Positions 17,121-25,635 of a stretch of 64,000 nucleotides of DNA are shown here, one piece after another. The notes under the pieces were generated by a model, which was not told where the DNA came from, did not search any database, and saw only the letters and a list, made by a program, of their open reading frames with translations. Made by a program: the position numbers and the translations under genes. Numbering within the stretch: position 1 is the first letter of the stretch; each line of letters begins with the position of its first letter. The stretch is taken from contig JADJOE010000001.1 of NCBI GenBank assembly GCA_016713905.1, positions 993,001 to 1,057,000 on the forward strand, written 5' to 3'. This stretch comes from Candidatus Vicinibacter proximus. Its GTDB lineage: Bacteria; Bacteroidota; Bacteroidia; Chitinophagales; Saprospiraceae.

Positions 17121-18122
17121 ATGAAATTTAATCTCATTTATATTTTTTGGGTGTTGGCGATGATTGGTTTGTATTTTATCAAACAACACATCACCAGTCA
17201 AAGTCTGGTAAGTTTTTTTGGCAGCACGGAATCAGAATCAGTGGGTGTTCAGTCTGAACTCGACGGCCAAATTAGTCGTATCCTGATCAGGCCCGGAAGC
17301 TATGTGCAAAAAGGTGATACACTCTTTATTCTTCAGGCATTAGAACTTAATAAAAAATTAAAGGAGCAATTATTGCAAATAGATCAATTGAAGAGCGTTG
17401 ATCGTTTTGATCGTGTATTACTGGAACAGGAAGAGCGCATTACAACGGTTCAGTATGACAGCAAACTGACTGAATTAAAAACAGAATTGAAAGAACTGGA
17501 AGGCAAACAAAGTTTTCAGGATAAATTAAAAGAAAGTTTGCTGGGGGCAGGACATCAGCAAGCTGGAGACCTTCAAATCCAAATTGAGGGACTTAGAAAA
17601 CAAATTGAAAAAATTGAATTGGAAAAATCTGAGAAGTTAAATATTCTGGGAGGAGAGTTGTCAAAAAAGTTTGGACTCAATCAGGGACTGGTACAACAAC
17701 ATCAATCCGAACTGGATTATCTGAATGAGAAAACCGGATTACTTTTTGTGCGTGCCACGTTGAGTGGTTTTGTGGAAGATTTTAAATTACAAGCAGGTGA
17801 TTTTATTTCTTCCAAATCCAATTTAGTTACCATCACACCAAAAAAACCGCTGAAGGTAAGAGGCTTTATTCCGGAAAGTTCAGAATTGGAATTTGAACCC
17901 GGAAGCACGGTGAGACTGGTGTCTTCCTTGCGACCGACCGTTACTGACAGCGGAAGAATTATTTACTGCAATCCACGAGTAGTGGAGCTTCCTACCAGAC
18001 TTAGAAAAAATCCCGAAATCAAAGCCTGGGGTCGTGAAATATACATAGACCTTTCCGTAGAAAATCCTTTTTTCATTGGGGAGAAAATCAGAATTGAGTT
18101 AAATCCTCAGCAATCAAAATAA
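17121..18122 (+). CDS. HlyD-family efflux periplasmic adaptor (membrane fusion protein)
   Basis: A 333-residue protein. One N-terminal membrane segment (LIYIFWVLAMIGLYFI) is followed by the first half of a lipoyl-like hairpin (ELDGQISRILIRPGSYVQKG, DTLFILQ), then a long coiled coil of ~120 residues (LKTELKELEGKQSFQDKLKE and onward). The second half-hairpin is RATLSGFVEDFKLQAGDFIS, and beta-barrel strands follow (GFIPESSELEFEPGSTVRLV). This is the membrane-fusion protein order. It sits between the DUF4956 gene and a TolC-like gene (1-base gap to the next ATG), so these should form one trans-envelope assembly. The energising transporter subunit is not seen. Confidence 0.9.
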   Translation: MKFNLIYIFWVLAMIGLYFIKQHITSQSLVSFFGSTESESVGVQSELDGQISRILIRPGSYVQKGDTLFILQALELNKKLKEQLLQIDQLKSVDRFDRVLLEQEERITTVQYDSKLTELKTELKELEGKQSFQDKLKESLLGAGHQQAGDLQIQIEGLRKQIEKIELEKSEKLNILGGELSKKFGLNQGLVQQHQSELDYLNEKTGLLFVRATLSGFVEDFKLQAGDFISSKSNLVTITPKKPLKVRGFIPESSELEFEPGSTVRLVSSLRPTVTDSGRIIYCNPRVVELPTRLRKNPEIKAWGREIYIDLSVENPFFIGEKIRIELNPQQSK

Positions 18123-18123
18123 A

Positions 18124-19377
18124 ATGGGCCTCCACCTGATCATTTATTTTTTTGCAGCAACCATTTTTTATGCGGGTGATCCGGTCATTAAAAAAAATTC
18201 GACACAGGTACTGTCCAGTTATAAGTCTGATCCTGTGTTGAACAGCAGACTCTTGCTTTCTGACGCTGCTGCCGGTCAAAAATTTCGTTTACCACTCATC
18301 AAAGAACTGGAACTCAGGGCAGGAAACAGGGATCTTTATTTCAACGATCTATTTTATGGGGTTAGGGTCTCTACCAATAATTTTACTGAGCGCAGACAAC
18401 TAGAGAAACTACCTGCATTGAATGCAGATCTCTATCATTCAGAATACCAGCTTTTGCTGAAGGAAAGTTTGATGGACCGATATGAACTTGTGCTGAAGTA
18501 TCTGGAGGCACAACAAATGAAATTCTGGATGGATTCTTTATTGTACTGGAATCAAATGAAGAGTGAGATACTTGTTGAGGCAATGGACCACGGAGAGAAA
18601 ATTGAAATCAAAGATCTCACGAATGCCAGAGAAAATATTTATGCATTGACCAAGGACCTTCATGATTGGAATACCGTTATGGACAATGTCCTCCAAAAGC
18701 TGAAGGTGCAATACAAAATTCCTGATTTGGATACGCTTGTAGAAAATGAGCTGGTGCAAATACGGGAATTGGAAAACCGGATGCCATCCAAACTGCAAAA
18801 TGAAGTTGTGTCACTTACAGAACTCAACAGACAGTCGGAACTGAATTTGTTGCAGCAGGAAATTTTACTGGAAAAAGCAAAGAATCAAAACTGGGGCACT
18901 TTTCTTCAATTGAATTATGAAGACAACACCGACCCATTTGTTTACCAGGAAAGATTTGCAGGGCGTGTAGGAGTCAGCATTCCAATTCGTGGCAACTCCA
19001 ACCGGAAACTCAACGAACTGCAATTGCAGAAAATGGAACTCGAACAAAAAATAGCCGTGAGCCGTGAAATCACCCGGACGAATTATCAACTGAAGACGAT
19101 TTCTTTGAGAAATGAAATTCGCAATTTTGTGATGGAGGAAGAAAACTTGAGCAATAATATTTTTGTCAGATTTTTAAATTCACCATCGTTGGTGGCAACG
19201 ATTCAAGCAACTGAGATTATAGAACTCAAGATCGGTCTGATCAAAGAAAAAATTCATTTGGAAAAAAGCAAATGGGCCATTCTTGGATCTTTTACAGAAT
19301 TTCTTTACGAGTCAGATTTAATTTCTGCAAGCCCTTTGGTTAACCATTTACACAGATCGTCTGTTACCCTTGACTAA
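18124..19377 (+). CDS. TolC-like outer membrane channel protein (divergent)
   Basis: A 417-residue protein with an N-terminal hydrophobic signal (LIIYFFAATIFYAG). The rest is mainly long amphipathic helices with heptads (ELNRQSELNLLQQEILLEKA, LNELQLQKMELEQKIAVSRE) interrupted by short strand-like segments, including FAGRVGVSIPIRG, the usual transmembrane strand/turn of TolC proteins. Homology to TolC is therefore by architecture more than by motif. Its position after an HlyD adaptor supports the assignment. It starts one base after the adaptor stop and is followed 9 bases later by the TonB-receptor-like gene. Confidence 0.75.
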   Translation: MGLHLIIYFFAATIFYAGDPVIKKNSTQVLSSYKSDPVLNSRLLLSDAAAGQKFRLPLIKELELRAGNRDLYFNDLFYGVRVSTNNFTERRQLEKLPALNADLYHSEYQLLLKESLMDRYELVLKYLEAQQMKFWMDSLLYWNQMKSEILVEAMDHGEKIEIKDLTNARENIYALTKDLHDWNTVMDNVLQKLKVQYKIPDLDTLVENELVQIRELENRMPSKLQNEVVSLTELNRQSELNLLQQEILLEKAKNQNWGTFLQLNYEDNTDPFVYQERFAGRVGVSIPIRGNSNRKLNELQLQKMELEQKIAVSREITRTNYQLKTISLRNEIRNFVMEEENLSNNIFVRFLNSPSLVATIQATEIIELKIGLIKEKIHLEKSKWAILGSFTEFLYESDLISASPLVNHLHRSSVTLD

Positions 19378-19386
19378 ATCCTAATT

Positions 19387-22242
19387 TTGAAGTATTTTAT
19401 TCTTTTGTTTTGTAGTTGGTGGACCTTGTCGTCCTTTGCGCAAACCGGTCCGATGATTCAGGGCCGGATTTTGGATGAACAGGGTCAGGCTTTACCTGGT
19501 GCGAATGTATCTATACTCCGGATCACAGACAGTGTGGTGATGAGAAGCATGCAGACCGAAATGGATGGGAAGTTTAGTTTGCCCTTGCGCAAGGTAGGTA
19601 CTGTTTTGTTGAAATTCAGTTATGTGGGTTATGAAGATCTGCTGCAAAGAGTGGAAGTCGCAGATGGGACAATGGATATGGGAGACATTCCTTTAAAAAA
19701 CGAAAGCAGGACGCTGAAAGAAGTCGAGATCAAAGCCCGTGCAGTCAGCGTTGAAAATAAAGGCGATACCACAGAATTTAATGCCCGCGCGTACAAAACC
19801 AATCCCGATGCAAATGCAGAAGATCTGGTAACCAAATTACCGGGCGTTGTAGTCACCGATGGAAAAGTACAGGCACAGGGAGAAGATGTCAAACAAGTGT
19901 TGGTGGATGGCAGACCATTTTTTGGAGAAGATGCAAATGCCGCTTTACGCAATATGCCGGCGGAAGTCATAGACCGTATTCAGATTTTTGACCGGCGCAC
20001 GGATCAGAGTTTGTTTACCGGATTTGACGATGGAAACGCTTCTAAAACCATCAACATCACGACAAAACCGGAATTCAGAAATGGTACATTTGGGAGAGCC
20101 TGGGCTGGATATGGCAGCGATGAAAGGTGGAAAACAGGTGCTTCGATTAATTTTTTTAAAGACAAAAGAAGAATCACTCTTTTAGGCAATCTCAACAACA
20201 TCAATGAGCAAAATTTTTCTTCAGAAGACCTCGCAGGTGTGCTCAGTGGAAGCCAGGGAGGTAATCGCGGAGGATCTGGCAGAGGAGGGCCGGGTGGAGG
20301 AGGCAGAGGACCCGGACAAGGAGGCCGCGGAGGAGGACCGGGAGGATCCGGAGACCAGTTTCTGGTGGATCAGCGGACCGGAATTGTAACCACAAAAGCT
20401 TTTGGCCTAAACTATTCTGATAAGTGGGGATCTGCAGAAGTCAGTGGCTCCTATTTCTTTAACCAAAGCAACAATATTGCAGAAAATGATTTGATCAGAG
20501 TTTTTACCAGTCCGGAGAATCTTGGCTTGGTCTATAACGAGATTGGTAACAACCAACTGGACAACGCCAACCACCGGGCGAATTTTAGGGTGGAGTGGAA
20601 GATAGACAGCGCTAATGCATTAATCTTTACGCCAAGATTCAGTCTCCAAAATTCAAAAACCATTCAATCAGTAGTTTCTTCCAATGATTTTAATTTATCT
20701 CTGCTGAATACAAACAACTACACAAATAATCTGCAGACAGAGTATTATAACTTTTCATTGCCGGTATTGTACCGTCATAATTTTAAATTACCCAGGAGGA
20801 CTATGTCCGCTCAATTCAATCCTTCCCGGAACAATGGACTCAACAACAATCTTCTTTTTTCTGTATTGGAGGACAGGCTGTTTATGACTACCGATACACT
20901 CGATCAATTACAAGATACAGAACGCAAGGGTACTAACTTAAACAGCAATCTAAGTTATACCGAACCCGTAGGAGATAAGAGCATGATGATGTTAAGTTAT
21001 ACGCATGTGCTGAACAACAATGATGCAGATCAAAAAACTTTTCTTTCCACAGGACAAAATGAAATTTACACCTTGGTGGATACTTCTTTATCCAATGTTT
21101 TTAATGCAGATTATCAAAGTCACAATGTAAATCTGAGTTATCGTTATCAGTACAAGGCTATTAATTTTAATGTAGGAACTGCGTATCAATTTGCAGAATT
21201 GAAGAATGCTCAATTTTTTCCGGCAGAATACAATTTAAATCGTCGGTTTCAAAATATCTTACCGGATGCTTCGCTGCAATGGAAATTTTCAAGCAGCAAG
21301 AATTTAAGATTTAATTACCGCACATCCACCAACCAACCATCCATACAGCAATTGCAGGAAGTGGCCTCCATTGCCAACAGTCTTTCCGTGAGCAGTGGGA
21401 ATCCTGAGTTGTTGCAGGATTTTCGCCACAATATTTTTATGCGATATCAGCAGTCAGATTACATGAAAGGAAATAATTTATTTGCTCTGTTGTCTGTCAG
21501 TTTCGCGGATCAATACATTGCAAATGAATATATAATTCCTTCTGCGGACACCGTAATTCTAGGGGATGTGTTCTTAAGTCGGGGAGGGCAATGGGTGCGT
21601 CCGGTGAATCTGGATGGCTATCTATCTTTGCGATCATTTGCAACCTATGGTTTTCCGATTACCGCTGTAAAATGTAATTTAAATTTGAATGGAGGTATCA
21701 GTTATGTCATCAGTCCTTCCAAAGTAAATGAAACCATCAACGAAAATAAAAATCTGAGCTCCAACCTTGGATTTGTTTTATCCAGTAACATCAGCAAAAC
21801 CCTTGACTTTACGCTTTCTGCATCCGTCCTGTTAAACGACTTTAAGAATTCTACATCCCCTGATCAAAATACCACCAACTATACACAAAATACCGGATTC
21901 AAAATTCAATGGCAGATATGGAAGGGTTTGGTTGTTCAGACGGATTTGAATTCGCAAATCAACAGTGGACTGTCTGATGATCTGAATCAGAATTTTGTCT
22001 TATGGAATGCCGCACTTGCCTATAAATTTTTACCTAAGCAGGCGGGAGATCTCAGGTTGAGTGTTTTTGATTTGTTGAATCAAAATGTCAGTTTGGTGCG
22101 CAATGTAAGAGAAGCCTATTACGAGGATGTTAAAACCAATGTCCTGCAACAATACGTCATGTTGAGCTTTACTTATAATTTGAAGAGATTCACCGAAAAT
22201 AAGTCGATGCCCGGCGGTCAGGGGATGCAAAGACATCAGTAA
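19387..22242 (+). CDS. TonB-receptor-like outer-membrane beta-barrel protein with carboxypeptidase-like N-domain
   Basis: A 951-residue protein starting with a non-ATG (TTG) codon at 19387 and signal peptide FILLFCSWWTLSSFAQ. Residues ~22-105 are a carboxypeptidase-regulatory-like beta-sandwich (IQGRILDEQGQALPGANVSI). A plug-like region follows (NADAEDLVTKLPGVVV-type sequence, KQVLVDGRPFFGEDANAALR), and then a large beta-barrel of the OMP_b-brl_3 kind to the C-terminus (VMLSFTYNLKRF). A Gly/Arg-rich insertion of ~36 residues lies near residues 288-323. No TonB box was recognised, so transport is not proven. It is the last gene of the DUF4956 operon and may be the surface outlet or a substrate receptor of that system. 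Confidence 0.9.
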   Translation: MKYFILLFCSWWTLSSFAQTGPMIQGRILDEQGQALPGANVSILRITDSVVMRSMQTEMDGKFSLPLRKVGTVLLKFSYVGYEDLLQRVEVADGTMDMGDIPLKNESRTLKEVEIKARAVSVENKGDTTEFNARAYKTNPDANAEDLVTKLPGVVVTDGKVQAQGEDVKQVLVDGRPFFGEDANAALRNMPAEVIDRIQIFDRRTDQSLFTGFDDGNASKTINITTKPEFRNGTFGRAWAGYGSDERWKTGASINFFKDKRRITLLGNLNNINEQNFSSEDLAGVLSGSQGGNRGGSGRGGPGGGGRGPGQGGRGGGPGGSGDQFLVDQRTGIVTTKAFGLNYSDKWGSAEVSGSYFFNQSNNIAENDLIRVFTSPENLGLVYNEIGNNQLDNANHRANFRVEWKIDSANALIFTPRFSLQNSKTIQSVVSSNDFNLSLLNTNNYTNNLQTEYYNFSLPVLYRHNFKLPRRTMSAQFNPSRNNGLNNNLLFSVLEDRLFMTTDTLDQLQDTERKGTNLNSNLSYTEPVGDKSMMMLSYTHVLNNNDADQKTFLSTGQNEIYTLVDTSLSNVFNADYQSHNVNLSYRYQYKAINFNVGTAYQFAELKNAQFFPAEYNLNRRFQNILPDASLQWKFSSSKNLRFNYRTSTNQPSIQQLQEVASIANSLSVSSGNPELLQDFRHNIFMRYQQSDYMKGNNLFALLSVSFADQYIANEYIIPSADTVILGDVFLSRGGQWVRPVNLDGYLSLRSFATYGFPITAVKCNLNLNGGISYVISPSKVNETINENKNLSSNLGFVLSSNISKTLDFTLSASVLLNDFKNSTSPDQNTTNYTQNTGFKIQWQIWKGLVVQTDLNSQINSGLSDDLNQNFVLWNAALAYKFLPKQAGDLRLSVFDLLNQNVSLVRNVREAYYEDVKTNVLQQYVMLSFTYNLKRFTENKSMPGGQGMQRHQ

Positions 22243-22369
22243 ATTCATTTAAGTTACAGGTGGTTGAAAAAGCTTTTTCTTCATACCAAGGTAAGTTATC
22301 AGAGTCGGTGAAAATTTTAATGGCAACAGTTACAGCAATCTGATTATTTTTAAGTCTAAATATTGCTGT

Positions 22370-22810
22370 ATGCTAAAAAATTATCGTTTTTATGCTTTTG
22401 CGGCTGTAGTGTGCCAATTACTTACCGCGTTTTTACATTCACTGAGTTTTTTCAAAGGTCCTGTAGCTTCCAACGATCAGGAAAAACAGATGCTTGATCT
22501 GATGATGAATTATAAAATGGATATGGGTATGGGGATGATGCGATCAATGTATTCACTGTTTAATTCATTAAGTGCTTGCATGACTCTGATTTGTTTTTTG
22601 GGTGGGTTGGTAAATTTATTTTTGCTTAGATCCATGGTTGCATCACCTGTGATTAAAGGAGTCATGGGAATCAATGCATTCATTTTTGGTGTAGGTACCA
22701 TCATCATGATCGTTTTTGCATTTATGCCACCCATTGTGTGTTTTGCATTGATTTTTCTATTTAGTTTTCTGGCCTTTTTGATGGTGCCAAAAACTAAGGT
22801 GGGTAATTGA
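22370..22810 (+). CDS. Small integral membrane protein, function unknown
   Basis: A 146-residue protein with four hydrophobic segments: FYAFAAVVCQLLTAFLHSLS, ACMTLICFLGGLVNLFLLRS, VMGINAFIFGVGTIIMIVFA and VCFALIFLFSFLAFLMV. A Met-rich stretch (MMNYKMDMGMGMMRSMYSLF) sits between the first two. No family is recognised with confidence; the layout recalls LIC_13387-type small membrane proteins. It starts 128 bases after the TonB-receptor-like gene and is probably separately transcribed or weakly coupled. Confidence 0.75.
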   Translation: MLKNYRFYAFAAVVCQLLTAFLHSLSFFKGPVASNDQEKQMLDLMMNYKMDMGMGMMRSMYSLFNSLSACMTLICFLGGLVNLFLLRSMVASPVIKGVMGINAFIFGVGTIIMIVFAFMPPIVCFALIFLFSFLAFLMVPKTKVGN

Positions 22811-22860
22811 GTTTGAAAATGAATAATCCTTATTTATTTTTTGTGTAATAAATTGAAAAC

Positions 22861-23391
22861 ATGCTTTATACAGAATTGGGAGAATTGCCAAAATATTTTG
22901 ATCGCTACATTAAATTGGTACCGGAGGACATGCATCTTATGGATGCATTGCATAAATATGGTCCGGAATATTACAGGGCAGATCTAAATATCCTAAATGA
23001 AATTGGAGACAGAGTATATGCTGCCGACAAGTGGTCCATCAAAGACATTCTTCAACATTTATTTGATGCGGAAAGGGTCTTTACTTATCGTGCAATGTGT
23101 TTCAGCAGAGCTGAGAAAATTCAGCTTCCCAGCTTTGATGAAGACGTTTATGCCAAGGAAGCCAGAGCCACACATCGGCATCTGGAGGATTTATTTGACG
23201 AAATGCATTTGTTGCGTCAATCTACCATTGCACTTTTTTCATCATTTGACACGCATCATTTACAAAGCAGTGGACAAACCGTTAGTGCAAGCATCTCTGT
23301 TCCTGCCATTGGCTTTACCTTGGCAGGACATTTCATTCATCATAAAAATGTATTGGTGGAGCGTTATTACCCGATCATAAATAAAATTTAA
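22861..23391 (+). CDS. DinB family protein
   Basis: A 176-residue four-helix protein of the DinB/YfiT-like superfamily. The metal-binding His pattern is visible: DILQHLFDAERVFTYRAMCF gives the first His and FTLAGHFIHHKNVLVERY gives the C-terminal pair. The N-terminal phrase YAADKWSIKDILQHL is the usual W-S-x-x-E/D-x-L-x-H motif of the family. Members are thiol- or metal-dependent enzymes and are not DNA repair proteins as such; substrate is unknown. It begins 50 bases after the small membrane protein gene. Confidence 0.9.
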   Translation: MLYTELGELPKYFDRYIKLVPEDMHLMDALHKYGPEYYRADLNILNEIGDRVYAADKWSIKDILQHLFDAERVFTYRAMCFSRAEKIQLPSFDEDVYAKEARATHRHLEDLFDEMHLLRQSTIALFSSFDTHHLQSSGQTVSASISVPAIGFTLAGHFIHHKNVLVERYYPIINKI

Positions 23392-24225
23392 AAGGGTCAG
23401 GTAAACTTTATTAGGATTAAGTAGAAATAAAGTAGTGTAATAATCTTAGTCATTAAATAAAATTCCATCCTCCTGATCTCATTAATCCCACGCATCATAA
23501 AAATCATGGTTCAGACAGATTACGGAATATTGTCTGAACTGGGATTTATGGGATTGTTTGGATTTGTGGGAAGGAATATTGTCTGAACTGGGATTTATGG
23601 GATTGTTGGGAGTTGTAGGAATGAAATCATTGTTTATTTTGAAGTGATAGCAGAGGTAATATTTTTAGTCATGAAATAAAATTTCATCCTCCTGATCTCA
23701 TTAATCCCATGCATCCCAAAAATCATGGTTCAGACAGTTGCGGGGATTGATGGGAGTTGTGGGTTTTAAATCAATGTTTCTTTTAAAGTGATAGCAGATG
23801 TGACATCAAACTACAATTTCAAGAGTGTTGTAGTATCAAGCAAAATATTGCTCAAGTAACAATCATCCATGCATCTAGCCTTTGTAATGTGGACTGGAAT
23901 GCATATATTTGTTTAAAATAGTTTTTTTTTAAATGCCAACAAATAACTTGAGCCTATGAGAAAGGAAAGGAATCGGATCAGCATCCTGCAACAGATTTGG
24001 GAAGTAAAAGACAGGATAGAGCAGGCATAAACATGCAGGGTCGATTCATTCATTAACATTGAAACTAATTTTTACTATGAAAATGTACAATAATTTAAAA
24101 CTACAGAATATTCCTAATATAAAAATTAGCGAGGCAATCTTAATTACATTATCTCTTTCCTAAATGGATAAAATGAGGATGAATTTCAATTTTTTTAAGG
24201 CTCACCAGATTTTTTCGTAACGATA
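23392..24225. other. Intergenic region before giant paralogue 1: palindromic repeats and two micro-ORFs
   Basis: Bases 23466-23770 are composite palindromic repeat. From about 23680 the sequence is nearly identical to 28505-29056. Two tiny frames are conserved in both copies: 24 codons at 23956-24030 (MRKERNRISILQQIWEVKDR...) and 28 codons at 24077-24163 (MKMYNNLKLQNIPNIKISEA...), repeated at 28786-28860 and 28907-28993. Because the copies are recent duplicates, conservation is weak evidence that they are translated. Confidence 0.5.
23466..23770. repeat. Composite palindromic repeat, block 1
   Basis: Left arms with atcatggttcagaca pair with right arms tgtctgaactgggattta (23531 and 23580) to form imperfect hairpins with a ~35-40 bp stem and a ~14-base loop. 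A second left arm occurs at about 23700-23745. The same unit recurs in blocks at 28235-28600, 33067-33400, 49427-50177 and 56907. Confidence 0.85.
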
Positions 24226-25635
24226 ATGAAATTCAAAAATTTAATAACAGCAGTTATATTTTTTGTAATCTTTTATGCAGATCTGTCATCACAACCTTGC
24301 TTAAGATTTGACTCCAACCATTGTTATCAAATGGATAAATTCAAGCCTTTAGTCACTAGAATCGATAAAAAAATTGAATTTCCTCATAAGGTTTATGACG
24401 CCTCTATACATTTACTGGCTGATATAGACGGTGATTGTAATTCTGAGCTTATCACTTTTTCAAGAAGAGGAGATTCTATTTATATTATTGATTTAGTAAA
24501 TGGAATTACAAAAATAACTATTCCAATTAAAAATGTTAACGCTTCTGAAAATAGCATATTAATTTCAGATATTAATGGTAATAACATTCCTGAATTTATA
24601 ATTCAAACAGTTCGAAATCCAGCCAATCCAGATAATTTTGATAGCGACAGGCTTATTTGTTATGGTTTGGATGGTTCAATACTTTGGATATCTGACACAA
24701 CCGTAAACGCAGTCAACAACGGAAATGCTCGGACTGGGGCTATTGGGATATGTGATTTTAATTTTGATGGGATTCCAGAAATATATACTTCAAATAAAAT
24801 CTTTAATGCCTTAACCAGTAAAAAATTGGCGGATGGAGGCAATAATGGTTTTGGCTACAACAGATTGGCAATCGGAACATATATTCCTATAAGTGTCGCA
24901 GCGAATCTGGATTCAGATTCAAGTGATTTGGAATTGGCAGCCGGTTTCAGTATTTACAAGGTAATGATTACCAATCCAAATGGAATGACCGGAAACTCCA
25001 TGATCGCTAAAAATATTTTATTCAATGGTAGCACTGAAGATGGAACGACTAGTATTGCAGACATCAATTCCGATGGGATATTGGACGTGATTGTCTCTGC
25101 ACCAACTAGAAACAGCGACCCAATTTTATATGCATATTACCTGGATAATAATTCCCCAAGTTTGATTAGTTATGCCAGGTTTCCAAATGTTCAACAAATC
25201 TCCCATGCATCTGTTGGCAATTTGAATAGTAATGGCAGCCCAAGCATTATTGTAAATATCTCCACAAAATTGTATTCTTTTAGGTTCAATGGTTCGCAAG
25301 TATTTAACCCGGATTGGATTTTAAATACGACAGATACTTCGGGTGTTTGCGGAATTGGAATCTATGATATAGACGGCGATGGCTTGCAAGAAATAATTTT
25401 TCGGGATATGACTGATCTAAGAATATTATCAGGTATTGGAAGCACTCCATTCGTAATGAGTCAAATCAAATGCTCTTCTCCAACTTTAAGAGAATTCCCT
25501 ACCATATCCGATTATGATCATACAGGTAATATTAAAATTTGTGTGACTTGTACAGATCCTTTTCCATACAGAAACCCTAGAATTACTGTCTTCGGTCCTC
25601 CGGATGGAGATCACTGGGCCCCTGCCCGCGGCATT
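23680..25635. repeat. Direct repeat, copy A of a ~1.95-kb near-identical block
   Basis: The segment including the upstream region, micro-ORFs and the FG-GAP head of giant paralogue 1 matches 28505-30466 with only scattered single-base differences (offset 4830-4831). Identity drops sharply after the shared ccggatggagatcactgggc stretch near 25620-25635. The pattern indicates a recent duplication or gene conversion limited to the 5' half. Confidence 0.85.
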
